Source: an uncultured Phocaeicola sp.
GTDB taxonomy: Bacteria > Bacteroidota > Bacteroidia > Bacteroidales > Bacteroidaceae
Direction: 5' to 3'
Assembly (NCBI GenBank): GCA_958434805.1
Contig: CAUBDX010000028.1
Span: 1 to 39,835 of the forward strand
Length of the DNA: 39,835 bases
A program made the position numbers and the translations under genes. The first letter of the stretch is position 1. Each line of letters begins with the position of its first letter. A model generated the notes under the pieces. It ran no database searches and was not told the DNA's origin. It saw only the letters and a list, made by a program, of their open reading frames with translations. Positions 15,026 through 22,998 of the stretch are shown here, piece after piece.

Positions 15026-16407
15026 TCTAAAGCTGCCCCGTCTCTCCCCGGGGCTTTCCCGAAAAAACGTTTCAGCCAGTTGTACGCGTTTTTAAGGGCA
15101 TTTTTCTTTTCTTTGGGTGTTCCTTTACCGTGCTTTTCCAGTTCCGGTTCTTCTTCCGGATCCGGTTTATCCTCTTCCGTCTTTTCAGTCTCTCGGGCCT
15201 TCGCCGCCTCGATTTCCGCCGCTTTCTCCTCCTGGCGTTTCTTCAGTTCGTCATAGTTTGCCGGTTTCTCGATCCCGAATTCCTCGTAGAGATAGTCGTC
15301 ACCCACCGGCAGGTTGAAGTTCGTGCGCAGTTGTGTGAGGATGGACATCTTTTTCTCCGGTTCGATAAGCTTCTTTTCCGGATAGCAGAACTCCCCGCCT
15401 GTGGTGTCTATTCCGAGCATTGCGAATATGTCGGCCATGTCATAGTTGAGCACGTCGAGGATGTCCTGCCTGTCGGAGAGCGTCACTTTCTCCTCCACAT
15501 CCTTGTGTACGGTTCCCAGTGCCTGTGTGCCCTTGTCGGAGGCTTCGGTGGTGAGCGTGTTTCCGAGGAACAGCTTTGAGATTTCGTTGTTGCAGCGCTC
15601 GCAGAGCTTGTCGTAGAGGTCCGCGCTCCCTGTCTTGTTCGCGGCTTCCACGAGCTTGAGCACCGTATCCTCCGCGTGCACGAAAACCGACAGGCTTCCG
15701 GTGCTGTCCGCATCGTTCAGCGCCCTCTGCCGTGCCTCGTCGTCATCCGTGGGATACGTGTACTCCCTGATGGGCGCTCCGAACACTTCCGCGAACTGTG
15801 CCCAGTCCGCCACGTCGTTACGTTTGTATATCACCCAGATAGCTGCTTTCACCAGCAGCCCGGGATCGTCGGGTGAACCGATGAACAACAGGTCCGGGTA
15901 CTCGTCCCAGGACGTCCCGGTGGTGTCCGTCTGGTGCCGCAGTATGAGCCTGCGCACGGGATCGACGTGTTTGCGCGGTATCAGGTCGTAGTTCACCCAT
16001 TCCCCCTTTCGGTAGAACTGCACGAGTGAGAACCCCCAGAATTTGGCGTCCAGGATGTCCCCTATGAACTTCCGGAACCATGGGGACCTGATCTGCTTGT
16101 TCACCTTCTCGTCCGGTTTCCCGTTCCTGCGGAATTCTATGGAAGATGCCAGTGCGGCATTCTTCCGTTTCTCTATGACACTTGTCAGGTGCGTGTCCAT
16201 GAGTATGTCGCTGAACAGGTCGTACAGCCTGAAGCGTCTGGAGTAGTCCACATTCTCGAAAGCCCTTACCGCGAGCATGTAGTCCGCTATGTCTATACCG
16301 AACCTTCTGGGTTGTGTCAGTATGATGGTTGCGGGTCCTTTCTGCCCGGGCCTCGGCAGGTTCCCGCTTTGGGTTATCTTTCCGGCCCCTTTCTTTCTTT
16401 TGCTCAT
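15019..16407 (-). CDS. Portal protein (DUF935, Mu gp29-like)
   Basis: A 462-residue protein forming the dodecameric ring through which DNA enters and leaves the head. Recognisable DUF935 features: an N-terminal 'LYDLFSDILMDTHLTSVIEKRKNAALAS' segment, 'WGFSLVQFYRKGEWVNYDLIPRKHV', 'VIYKRNDVADWAQFAEVFGAPIREYTY', and 'GNTLTTEASDKGTQALGTVH'. The tail after about 395 is a long charged coiled-coil (KKRQEEKAAEIEAAKARE...) that is longer than the core family needs. It is followed by MuF with an overlap, the normal portal-MuF pair. Length is near the family's usual size. Confidence 0.93.
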   Translation of the reverse strand: MSKRKKGAGKITQSGNLPRPGQKGPATIILTQPRRFGIDIADYMLAVRAFENVDYSRRFRLYDLFSDILMDTHLTSVIEKRKNAALASSIEFRRNGKPDEKVNKQIRSPWFRKFIGDILDAKFWGFSLVQFYRKGEWVNYDLIPRKHVDPVRRLILRHQTDTTGTSWDEYPDLLFIGSPDDPGLLVKAAIWVIYKRNDVADWAQFAEVFGAPIREYTYPTDDDEARQRALNDADSTGSLSVFVHAEDTVLKLVEAANKTGSADLYDKLCERCNNEISKLFLGNTLTTEASDKGTQALGTVHKDVEEKVTLSDRQDILDVLNYDMADIFAMLGIDTTGGEFCYPEKKLIEPEKKMSILTQLRTNFNLPVGDDYLYEEFGIEKPANYDELKKRQEEKAAEIEAAKARETEKTEEDKPDPEEEPELEKHGKGTPKEKKNALKNAYNWLKRFFGKAPGRDGAALEW

Positions 16408-16408
16408 A

Positions 16409-16834
16409 TTACCAATGGTTTACACGTTTACGGTTGCTTTTGATAAGGAAATTTGATTTTGCCGTCCTCGTCTCTTCGGACAGCAGGGGCAGGCCGTCCA
16501 CCGATATCTCCTCGGCCGCCACGGCTTTCAGCCATTCGACCGCCCTTTCGTGGCGTTCCTTCCGCAGCGGTGACAGGTTCCTCGGGTTATGTATGCAGAA
16601 GATGTGGTACACGGCTATGTCGATGGCCATCATCAGGACAAGCTGGTTGCGTTTGTCACCGGTTGCCGTGAATATTTTGTCACAGTCGTAACGTCTGGAA
16701 AGGTAGCAGCGCATCTCGGCGACGGCGCGGTCCTCACATATCTCCACGACAGCGTCATCCTCCCTTGTCAGTGCGTCCAGAATCTCTCGGTGTATGCTCG
16801 CGTCGTAGTCTGAAAGTTCGATAAATTTGCTCAT
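16409..16834 (-). CDS. DUF1320 (Mu gp36-like) head-tail connector protein
   Basis: A 141-residue protein with the DUF1320 pattern: N-terminal 'FIELSDYDASIHREILDALTREDDAVVE', a helix with RCYLSRRYD, then 'NQLVLMMAIDIAVYHIFCIHNPRNLSPLRKERHERAVEWLKAVA'. The family is thought to be a head-completion/adaptor protein in Mu-like phages. It is placed between the large terminase and portal genes rather than after the capsid gene as in Mu, so gene order is rearranged. It ends one base before the portal start. Confidence 0.9.
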   Translation of the reverse strand: MSKFIELSDYDASIHREILDALTREDDAVVEICEDRAVAEMRCYLSRRYDCDKIFTATGDKRNQLVLMMAIDIAVYHIFCIHNPRNLSPLRKERHERAVEWLKAVAAEEISVDGLPLLSEETRTAKSNFLIKSNRKRVNHW

Positions 16835-16852
16835 AATGATAGGTATTGAAGT

Positions 16853-18421
16853 TTACACTCTGTACTTGTTTTGTGACCGCGTGCTTTTCCTTGTGACAAT
16901 GACGGGCTTTTCCGACTGTCTGGCCTTGCGGTCTATAATTCTGTTTCCCCCCTCCACGCAGTCGGGTCCGTCTGCCGGATAGGTCAGTTGGAGGTTGAAC
17001 AGCTTGAACTGTTCCGCCATCCGTTTCATGTGCGGGTTGTCCTTTTCGGCCTCGTTGAGTATCAGGTTCCCCTCCCGGTTGAGCGGTTCCAGGTTCGCCT
17101 CGATACGTGTGGCCTTGTCGGTTTTCTTCTCCTCGTCCCCGGTGATGTACAGTGATATTTTCCTTTCCCTGCGTATCCGCCTCACGATGGGCTGGAATAC
17201 CTGCTGGAAAAAAGGATCCTGTAATTTGTTGTTCTCCATGTAACAGTACACGGTGGTTTTCCCACCCACAAACTCCAGCAGCTTGATGTACCACTCGACA
17301 AATTCCGCGTTCAGCCCCCTGTCCAGGAACGTTTTTATCAGATAAAGCCTTCCCGCGAGTTTCCCGAGCAGGCATACCGTTTTGGTGGAACTTTTTTTCG
17401 TCTTGTTCTCTCCCGGTGCGGGGTCCCCGTATATCACCAGGAACTTGAACCTGGAGAGTGCCGGCACTTTCCCGTAGGTGATTTCCGCGAACACGCCGCC
17501 GTCCACCACCGGGTTGTTGAAGAACTCTTTCTGTGCCGCCGCCGCGCTCACCAGTGAAAGGAAGAGGTCGATATCCTCCTCGGAGTTCTTTTCGGGCCAT
17601 ACGGATAGCCCGTTCTTTCCCCGGATGTTGATGATATCCACGTGCCCGATTCCTTTCGCCTTCAGTTCGGTGGCCTTTTCGATGGCCCTTTTGATGCAGC
17701 AGTCCGGCGCGATGATGTTCCCGTTGAACAGGATGCGGTAGTTTCCCGATACGGACATGGTCGGTATCAGCGCCTCCTCCAGCCATTTCCATTTGGTTTT
17801 GATGCGTTCTGGGTTTCGACACTCCTCGTCGGTGTCTATATCGTCCACCAGGATGAAGTCCGGGCGGAAGTTCTTGTTACGTGTACCGCGCGGTGACTGC
17901 CCGGCTCCAATGGCGCGGAAGGAGCACCCGCACATGCAGGTGAATTCCCCGGTTTCCCACGCTCCCGGTTTTTTCTGCTGTCCGTAGTCCTGTATGATCC
18001 GCTGGTTCTCCTCGAAGTTCGCCATGAACGGCAGCAGTAGCCTTTCCGCATTGTCAGCCGAGTTGGAGATCAGCAGCACGTTGCGTATCTTTTTTGTCAG
18101 TGCCAGTTTGGATATCTCCATCATGGAGCGTGCGGATTTCGCCAGCTCGCGTGACCAGGCCCTTACCTCGTACCAGCGGTTGTTCCTCATCAGCCGCCCG
18201 GTGGCTTTCCTGTGGAAGGCGGCGGACTCGCAGGTGCAATACATGGCGAAGTAGTATTTGAACCACTCCTCGTCGTTCTTCTCCAGCCTTTCCCGCCTCT
18301 GCCTGATTTCCGTTTCCGTGTCCGTGGGGTTGATGTCCGAATGTTCTCGCACGGATGCCACCAGCTCGTTCCAGCTGCCCAGCGCGAGCCTGTCCTGTGT
18401 TGTGAGTCTTTTCTTTGCCAT
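16853..18421 (-). CDS. Terminase large subunit (Mu gp28-like)
   Basis: A 522-residue DNA-packaging motor. The ATPase part has a deviant Walker A, SRELAKS, typical of T4/Mu-type terminases with R-x-x-x-K-S instead of GxxxxGKS, and a Walker B FILVDDID. The C-terminal nuclease of the RNase H fold starts at 'FLVIYGDPAPG' with its acidic residue and continues through 'VYCYMENNKLQD' and 'KATRIEANLEPLNREGNL'. The ATG at 18421 is one base beyond the small-terminase stop. A TTG eight codons earlier (18445) is less likely. Mu-like phages package by a headful mechanism from adjacent host DNA, which suits this enzyme. Confidence 0.93.
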   Translation of the reverse strand: MAKKRLTTQDRLALGSWNELVASVREHSDINPTDTETEIRQRRERLEKNDEEWFKYYFAMYCTCESAAFHRKATGRLMRNNRWYEVRAWSRELAKSARSMMEISKLALTKKIRNVLLISNSADNAERLLLPFMANFEENQRIIQDYGQQKKPGAWETGEFTCMCGCSFRAIGAGQSPRGTRNKNFRPDFILVDDIDTDEECRNPERIKTKWKWLEEALIPTMSVSGNYRILFNGNIIAPDCCIKRAIEKATELKAKGIGHVDIINIRGKNGLSVWPEKNSEEDIDLFLSLVSAAAAQKEFFNNPVVDGGVFAEITYGKVPALSRFKFLVIYGDPAPGENKTKKSSTKTVCLLGKLAGRLYLIKTFLDRGLNAEFVEWYIKLLEFVGGKTTVYCYMENNKLQDPFFQQVFQPIVRRIRRERKISLYITGDEEKKTDKATRIEANLEPLNREGNLILNEAEKDNPHMKRMAEQFKLFNLQLTYPADGPDCVEGGNRIIDRKARQSEKPVIVTRKSTRSQNKYRV

Positions 18422-18422
18422 G

Positions 18423-18869
18423 TCAGGATAATTTTGATTTGACAAACGCGTCCAGAAGCGGGGTGATCTCCTTCGCCTGCGTGGAATCGTAGGTCCGCAC
18501 CCATTTGAGCAGGTCGGAGAACACGGAGATGATGTCCGCCAGCCCCACTTCTGTTTCCAGTTTCTTGATGGCGTTCGACAGTTTGGAAATGGTGTCCGCT
18601 TCCGCGGCGTTCGGGAACCGTTCCCCTTCCGGTTTTCCCATGATGGCGTTGTTGAGTTCCGCCAGCTGCCGGTACAGGTTCTTCAGCTGCTCCTCCCGTG
18701 TGATGGTTATGGAAGCCTTCAACTGCTCCCAGTTTCCTTTGCCTATCCAGTTGTTCACAGTCACCCGTGAAACCCCCACACGCTCGGCTATTTCCGCCTG
18801 CGTAAGCGTCTCGCGGGTGTAGAGCGTTTTCGCCCATGCCTTTTTCTGCTCGTTTGTAAGTTCGGCCAT
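18423..18869 (-). CDS. Terminase small subunit-like HTH protein
   Basis: A 148-residue protein. Residues about 10-42 form an HTH of the terminase-gpP/transposase type (LTQAEIAERVGVSRVTVNNWIGKGNWEQLK), which recognises DNA for packaging. A helical segment follows (about 45-110). Then comes a C-terminal part with a Val/Leu-rich segment around residues 106-122, which may mediate oligomers or contact the large subunit. The ATG at 18869 is chosen because a strong AAGGAGG sequence lies five bases upstream (18874-18880, minus strand). It is the first gene of the minus-strand head operon. Confidence 0.85.
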   Translation of the reverse strand: MAELTNEQKKAWAKTLYTRETLTQAEIAERVGVSRVTVNNWIGKGNWEQLKASITITREEQLKNLYRQLAELNNAIMGKPEGERFPNAAEADTISKLSNAIKKLETEVGLADIISVFSDLLKWVRTYDSTQAKEITPLLDAFVKSKLS

Positions 18870-19067
18870 ATTACCTCCTTTTTTTACGTGCAAAATTGAT
18901 AAGGAAAAGGAGCGAAAAAAAACGCGCTCCGCATGATGACATTTTAAAGCGTCATGGCAATCCTTTAAAGTCTCCATGATGAAAACGCGGTTTGAAAAAG
19001 GCTTTTAATCCCCCTAATTTCGCACCGTAAACTTTTGCAGGGAAGGACCTGCCAAAACGATAGTGAC
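18870..19067. promoter_or_regulatory. Divergent late control region
   Basis: About 200 bases separate the minus-strand head operon from the plus-strand capsid/tail operon. Plus side: ACTTTTGCAGG at 19031-19041, 27 bases before the ATG at 19068, nearly the same core as at 11911 and 13331. Minus side: the complement of 18887-18900 reads ATCAATTTTGCACG, a related core upstream of the small terminase. Between them lie a hairpin GGAGCG/CGCTCC (18909-18914 with 18925-18930), an ATGAC/GTCAT inverted repeat (about 18935-18954) and two TTTAAAG motifs. These fit binding sites for a late activator. No recognised -33 boxes are present. Confidence 0.65.
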
Positions 19068-20105
19068 ATGAGTAGATTTTTCAATATGATACCCGGAACC
19101 GATGCCTGTTGCATCCTTCTTTACGGTGACATCGGTGAGTACGATGATAACGTGCGCAGCGGTGATATCGCCCGTGAACTTCTGGAAGCGGAAGCCCTGA
19201 CCGGGAAGGTGGACGTGCGTATCAACAGCAACGGCGGTGAGGTTTATTCGGGCATCGCCATTTTCAATGCCTTGAAGAACAGCAAGGCCGACATTACCAT
19301 CTACGTGGACGGCATCGCCGCCAGCATGGCCTCCGTCATCGCCCTTTGCGGCAAGCCCGTCTGGATGAGCCGTTATGCCCGTCTGATGCTTCACAGTGTC
19401 CAGGGCGGCTGTTACGGCAACAAGGATGAGATGAAGGACTGCATCCGTGAGATCGAGGCGCTTGAGGATACCCTTTGCGAGATGTATGCCACCCGTATGG
19501 GCAAGGACAAGGAGGAAATCCGCGCGATGTATTTTGACGGCAAGGATCACTGGCTGCGTGCCGACGAGGCGCTGGCGCTGGGGCTTATCGACGGTATTTA
19601 TGACGCTGACCCGGTACCGGAGGACAGTACCCCCGAACAGGTATTTCAAATATTCAATAACCGGCTGCACAAGCCACAAAACGAGAATAGCATGAATTTA
19701 GACGAACTCAAGAGACGTCCGCGGTTCAAGAACTGTGCGACGGATGACGATTTCCTGCGTGAAATCGGACTGCTGGAAACAGAGGCTGGCAGAGTCCCGG
19801 CCCTTGATGCCGAGGTCACCCGCCTGAAGGGCGAACTGAAGGTGTTCCAGGACAAGGCGGATGCGGATGACGCTGCCGCGCGTAAGAAACTGCTTGATGA
19901 TGCGGAACAGGACGGCCGTATCGATGCCGCCACCCGCCCCATCTATGAGAACCTTCTGGCAAAAGATCGGGAGAACGGGGAAAAGGCATTGGAGAAGCTT
20001 TTCCCAAAACGTAGTGTCATGACTGACCTTCGTGTGAATCCGACGGGTGAAAGCCCCTGGAACAAGCGCATGAGCGAGATTAAGGACAAGTTGAACCATA
20101 AATAA
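19068..20105 (+). CDS. ClpP-type prohead protease fused to scaffold
   Basis: A 345-residue protein. Residues 1-205 form a ClpP/S14-like serine protease: INSNGGEVYSG oxyanion strand, nucleophile S86 in DGIAASMAS, H109 in RLMLHS and D175 in LGLIDG. Residues about 215-345 are a charged helical tail (ALDAEVTRLKGELKVFQDKADADD) typical of scaffolds. Such fusions provide both assembly scaffold and maturation protease, and the scaffold part is cut away before DNA entry. In Mu the I/Z genes do this with an unrelated or nested layout. I set the start at the ATG at 19068, after the putative late promoter. It lies ten bases upstream of the capsid gene. Confidence 0.92.
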   Translation: MSRFFNMIPGTDACCILLYGDIGEYDDNVRSGDIARELLEAEALTGKVDVRINSNGGEVYSGIAIFNALKNSKADITIYVDGIAASMASVIALCGKPVWMSRYARLMLHSVQGGCYGNKDEMKDCIREIEALEDTLCEMYATRMGKDKEEIRAMYFDGKDHWLRADEALALGLIDGIYDADPVPEDSTPEQVFQIFNNRLHKPQNENSMNLDELKRRPRFKNCATDDDFLREIGLLETEAGRVPALDAEVTRLKGELKVFQDKADADDAAARKKLLDDAEQDGRIDAATRPIYENLLAKDRENGEKALEKLFPKRSVMTDLRVNPTGESPWNKRMSEIKDKLNHK

Positions 20106-20115
20106 AACATTTGCC

Positions 20116-21339
20116 ATGGCAATAGTAGTAAGAAACACGAATTACAACGGCGAGGTACTGGAGAAAATACTGGTCCTGGCCACCACCGGGAATGACCTTG
20201 TAGAAAAAGGTCTGATCATGGTGATCCCCGGTGTGGAGAAAAAAATCAGCCTGCCGCGTATCAAGACCGGCAAGATGCTCCAGAAGCGTAAGGAGAACCC
20301 GACTTTGGAAGACTCGAAAGGCAATTTCAATTACTCGGAGAAATCACTGGATCCGGAGGATTTCATGGCGTTCACGACTTTCAATCCCCGCGCCTTCGAG
20401 CATGTTTGGCGCAAGTGGCAGCCGAAGGGCAACCTCGTGTTTGCCGAACTTCCCCCCGAAGCGCAGAACACGCTTCTGGATGAACTTAGCAAGAGTGTGA
20501 AGTTCGAGCTGGGCTGGCATTACCTGAACGGCGAGTTCGGTTCGGACGACGACCACCTTTTCAACGGTATCCTGACCCAGGCGGCTAAAGATCCGGATGT
20601 GATCGTGGTTCCGGCTCCTTCCGATACTTCCATGATCGGCAAGTTGAAGGCTGTCCGCAAGGCTATTCCAAAAGCCCTGCGTGAGAATCCGAACCTGCGT
20701 ATCCTGATGAGTATTGACGACTTCGACAAGTACGATGACGAGCTGACCGAACGCGAGTACAAGAACACGAGCGAGACGGACATCAACAAGAAGCGTTACA
20801 AGGGTATCACCATCGAGACGCTGAATTCCTGGCCTGATGGCCTTATCGTAGCCACGCTCTGCTCGATGAGCGCTGACGGCAACCTTTTTGCCGGTGTGAA
20901 CCTCCAAGACGACGAGGAGGTGATCCAGATTGACAAGTGGATGAACTCCAGCGAGCTGTACTTCTTCAAGCTGCTGATGAAGGCCGACACGGAAATCGCC
21001 TTCGGCGAGGAGTTCGTGGTGCTTGACACCCGTGAGACTCCGGTGTTCAAGGCAGTGGAACGCAGCATTTCTGCCGATCCGGCCGCTCTTTCCTTCAAGG
21101 CCGCCGGTGAGAGCAAGGAGGTGAAGGTCACTGCCTCCGGTGATTACAGCGTGGTTTCCATTCCTGCCGGTTTCACGGCAGTCGGTACCGATGGCTCTCT
21201 GACGGTCACCGCCGGTGTGAACAGTAGCGGCAAGGCGGTATCCGGCACACTTGTACTGGGCCTGGACGCCGATCCGGAGAAGAAGGTGGAGATAGCACTG
21301 TCCCAGGCGGCCGTTGATGAAGAGGAAGGCGGTGAGTGA
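20116..21339 (+). CDS. Major capsid protein with C-terminal BACON/Ig-like domain
   Basis: A 407-residue protein. Residues about 1-315 are the capsid shell protein, judged from length, position after the protease and the 'NGILTQAAKD..' mid-region typical of HK97-fold phage capsid proteins. Residues about 318-402 form a beta-sandwich domain resembling BACON: 'ADPAALSFKAAGESKEVKVTAS', 'YSVVSIPAGFTAVGTDGSLTVTAGVNSSGKAVSGTLVLGLD' and 'VEIALSQAA'. BACON domains are common in Bacteroidetes glycan-binding proteins and are known in crAss-like phages. The domain would be displayed on the head surface. The stop overlaps the amidase start (TGATG). Confidence 0.88.
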   Translation: MAIVVRNTNYNGEVLEKILVLATTGNDLVEKGLIMVIPGVEKKISLPRIKTGKMLQKRKENPTLEDSKGNFNYSEKSLDPEDFMAFTTFNPRAFEHVWRKWQPKGNLVFAELPPEAQNTLLDELSKSVKFELGWHYLNGEFGSDDDHLFNGILTQAAKDPDVIVVPAPSDTSMIGKLKAVRKAIPKALRENPNLRILMSIDDFDKYDDELTEREYKNTSETDINKKRYKGITIETLNSWPDGLIVATLCSMSADGNLFAGVNLQDDEEVIQIDKWMNSSELYFFKLLMKADTEIAFGEEFVVLDTRETPVFKAVERSISADPAALSFKAAGESKEVKVTASGDYSVVSIPAGFTAVGTDGSLTVTAGVNSSGKAVSGTLVLGLDADPEKKVEIALSQAAVDEEEGGE

Positions 21340-21803
21340 TGGGAAAGCTGAAGTATCTTGTCATCCATTGCACGGCCACTCCTGAAGGGCGTGAGGTAAG
21401 CGGTGCGGAGATTCGCGCCTGGCATACCAACCCCGTCTCAAAGGGCGGCCGCGGCTGGAAGCAGGTCGGATATACCGACCTGTTCCATCTGAACGGCGGA
21501 GTGGAACGCCTGGTGAACAATAACGAGGACGCGAATGTGGACCCGTGGGAAGTGACCAACGGCGTGGCCGGTTACAATTCCGTGAGCCGCCATATCGTCT
21601 ATGCCGGCGGGTGTGCAAAGGATGGTAAAACGCCTGCGGACACCCGTACCTCCTGGCAAAAAAAGGCGCTTGAGAAGTACGTGAAGGATTTCCACCGTCG
21701 TTTTCCCGATGTGAGAATCGTCGGTCACAATGAACTGGCGGCCAAAGCCTGCCCCAGTTTTGATGTACAGAGATGGCTTAAACAAATAGGTATAACTCAA
21801 TAA
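21339..21803 (+). CDS. N-acetylmuramoyl-L-alanine amidase (endolysin)
   Basis: A 154-residue Amidase_2-type enzyme of the T7 lysozyme class that cleaves the amide bond between MurNAc and the peptide stem. Zinc ligands H10 (VIHCTAT), H130 (IVGHNEL) and C138 with K136 (AAKACPSFD) match the T7 lysozyme triad and lysine. H85 lies in SRHIVYAGG. No signal peptide is seen, so it depends on the holin-like protein encoded directly downstream. It is odd that the lysis genes lie between capsid and tail genes rather than at the end of the late operon. Confidence 0.93.
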   Translation: MGKLKYLVIHCTATPEGREVSGAEIRAWHTNPVSKGGRGWKQVGYTDLFHLNGGVERLVNNNEDANVDPWEVTNGVAGYNSVSRHIVYAGGCAKDGKTPADTRTSWQKKALEKYVKDFHRRFPDVRIVGHNELAAKACPSFDVQRWLKQIGITQ

Positions 21804-21815
21804 ATCAACAACAAC

Positions 21816-22202
21816 ATGAAAAGATTTCTTTTATTCTTTGTGCTGATACTCGGATTCGTGTCAGCAACTTTTGCCCAGACCGGTACAGTACCGGAAGTCG
21901 ATTATAGCGCGATGATCACCACCTTTGCCGGTTTTGTCGGTGGCGTGGTGTTGCTCACGGAAGGGATCAAGGCTCTGTTTCCAAAAATGCAGGGCTTGGC
22001 GACACAGATTGTCAGCTGGTGTGTGGGCATTGTGGCCGCCATGCTTTTATGGTGGCTGGATGCGGGCTTTGTCGCTGATGCCACGTGGTATATCGCGTTG
22101 TGTTATGGGTTCGGTGCGTCCCTTGTGTCCAATGGTGTTGCCGATACGGGCTTTGTCCAGTGGCTCATCGGACTGTTTGCGGGTAAGGATGCCGGCAAAT
22201 AG
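21816..22202 (+). CDS. Holin-like membrane protein
   Basis: A 128-residue membrane protein with an N-terminal signal-like segment (basic start, LLFFVLILGFVSATFA, cleavage-type AFAQ), then three further hydrophobic segments at about 32-53, 64-84 and 90-110. The acidic/basic end charges and its place between amidase and spanin-like genes make it the probable holin releasing the amidase. A cleaved N-terminal segment in a holin is unusual. The alternative is that segment 1 is a fourth transmembrane helix. Confidence 0.75.
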   Translation: MKRFLLFFVLILGFVSATFAQTGTVPEVDYSAMITTFAGFVGGVVLLTEGIKALFPKMQGLATQIVSWCVGIVAAMLLWWLDAGFVADATWYIALCYGFGASLVSNGVADTGFVQWLIGLFAGKDAGK

Positions 22203-22229
22203 GCTTTGACCTGAAAGACCAGTGTGCGT

Positions 22230-22709
22230 ATGGACTTCAGTGCAGTCATGAATCTGGTGCTGGGCGGTGGTCTGGTAGCCACGATAATAGCCATCATCAC
22301 CCTGAAATCAACGGTCAGGGAAGCGAGGGCGAAAGCGGAGAAGGCTACCGCCGAAGCCGAGACGGTACGGATTGACAACACCGAACATGCCACCCGTATC
22401 CTGATCGAGAATATTGTAGAACCCTTAAAAGAGGAACTGAATGAAAACAGGAAAGCTTTGCAGGCGACCCGGCGTGAAATGGCACGCCTCCGGAAAGCCA
22501 TTGATACTGCCAACAGTTGCAGGCATCATGATGATTGTCCTGTTCTTTACGGGATGCGCGAGTACTCGAAAGAGCAGGACGGAGGTGAACCGGAACAGCA
22601 GCCTGTCGTCAAGCGCCGACAACGTGTCAAACGTGAGGCGGGGGCTGTTGATGGCGGGGATTCCGAAATCGGCGGTGAGCCTGACGATCCCTCCGGACAG
22701 CCTCCGTAA
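22230..22709 (+). CDS. Rz-like inner-membrane spanin candidate
   Basis: A 159-residue protein with one N-terminal transmembrane helix (about 6-25, VMNLVLGGGLVATIIAIITL) followed by a long charged coiled-coil (about 26-85), the plan of an i-spanin (Rz). The C-terminal 70 residues are polar and low in complexity because that DNA also encodes the overlapping gene in the +1 frame. The next gene's start (22441) lies inside this one, as lambda Rz1 starts inside Rz. The ATG at 22230 is preferred to a GTG two codons earlier. Confidence 0.75.
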   Translation: MDFSAVMNLVLGGGLVATIIAIITLKSTVREARAKAEKATAEAETVRIDNTEHATRILIENIVEPLKEELNENRKALQATRREMARLRKAIDTANSCRHHDDCPVLYGMREYSKEQDGGEPEQQPVVKRRQRVKREAGAVDGGDSEIGGEPDDPSGQPP

Positions 22710-22998
22710 ACTTCCCTCCGGTTCGTCCTACCATTCCAGGAACGGGCAGGCGGGCCTGACGGTGAAGAGCGATGCGGCCGGCAATATCATAGCGGAGGCA
22801 TCCTGCGACAGCCTCCAGCGGCTGGTACTGTGTTATGAGGAGGAACTGACCCGTATCCGTAATGAGACACATGAGGACTCATTCACAGTTGAAACGGAAT
22901 TTGAACGTCGCTTTAGTCCCGTTAAAATAGCGCTGGCCGCTTTTATAACCGGATGTGTTGCCGGCATAGTATTAACTTTCAAAATCAAGAAACAATGA
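22441..22998 (+). CDS. Lipoprotein spanin (Rz1-like or unimolecular spanin type)
   Basis: A 185-residue protein. A type II signal (basic N-region, hydrophobic PTVAGIMMIVLFF) ends in the lipobox FTGC with lipidated C39. The middle (about 40-155) is periplasmic. A C-terminal transmembrane helix (about 161-181, VKIALAAFITGCVAGIVLTF) is followed by Lys. A lipoprotein N-terminus plus a C-terminal membrane helix is the plan of unimolecular spanins (T1 gp11-like), which fuse the outer and inner membranes alone. It overlaps the Rz-like gene by 269 bases in the +1 frame, so Rz/Rz1 with an extra anchor is the other reading. Its stop overlaps the next start (ATGA). Confidence 0.78.
   Translation: MKTGKLCRRPGVKWHASGKPLILPTVAGIMMIVLFFTGCASTRKSRTEVNRNSSLSSSADNVSNVRRGLLMAGIPKSAVSLTIPPDSLRKLPSGSSYHSRNGQAGLTVKSDAAGNIIAEASCDSLQRLVLCYEEELTRIRNETHEDSFTVETEFERRFSPVKIALAAFITGCVAGIVLTFKIKKQ

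Noticed and set aside
16755..17822. 355-codon frame overlapping the large terminase in another minus-strand frame
   Set aside because: Arg/Gly/His-rich shadow. The terminase frame has all expected motifs.
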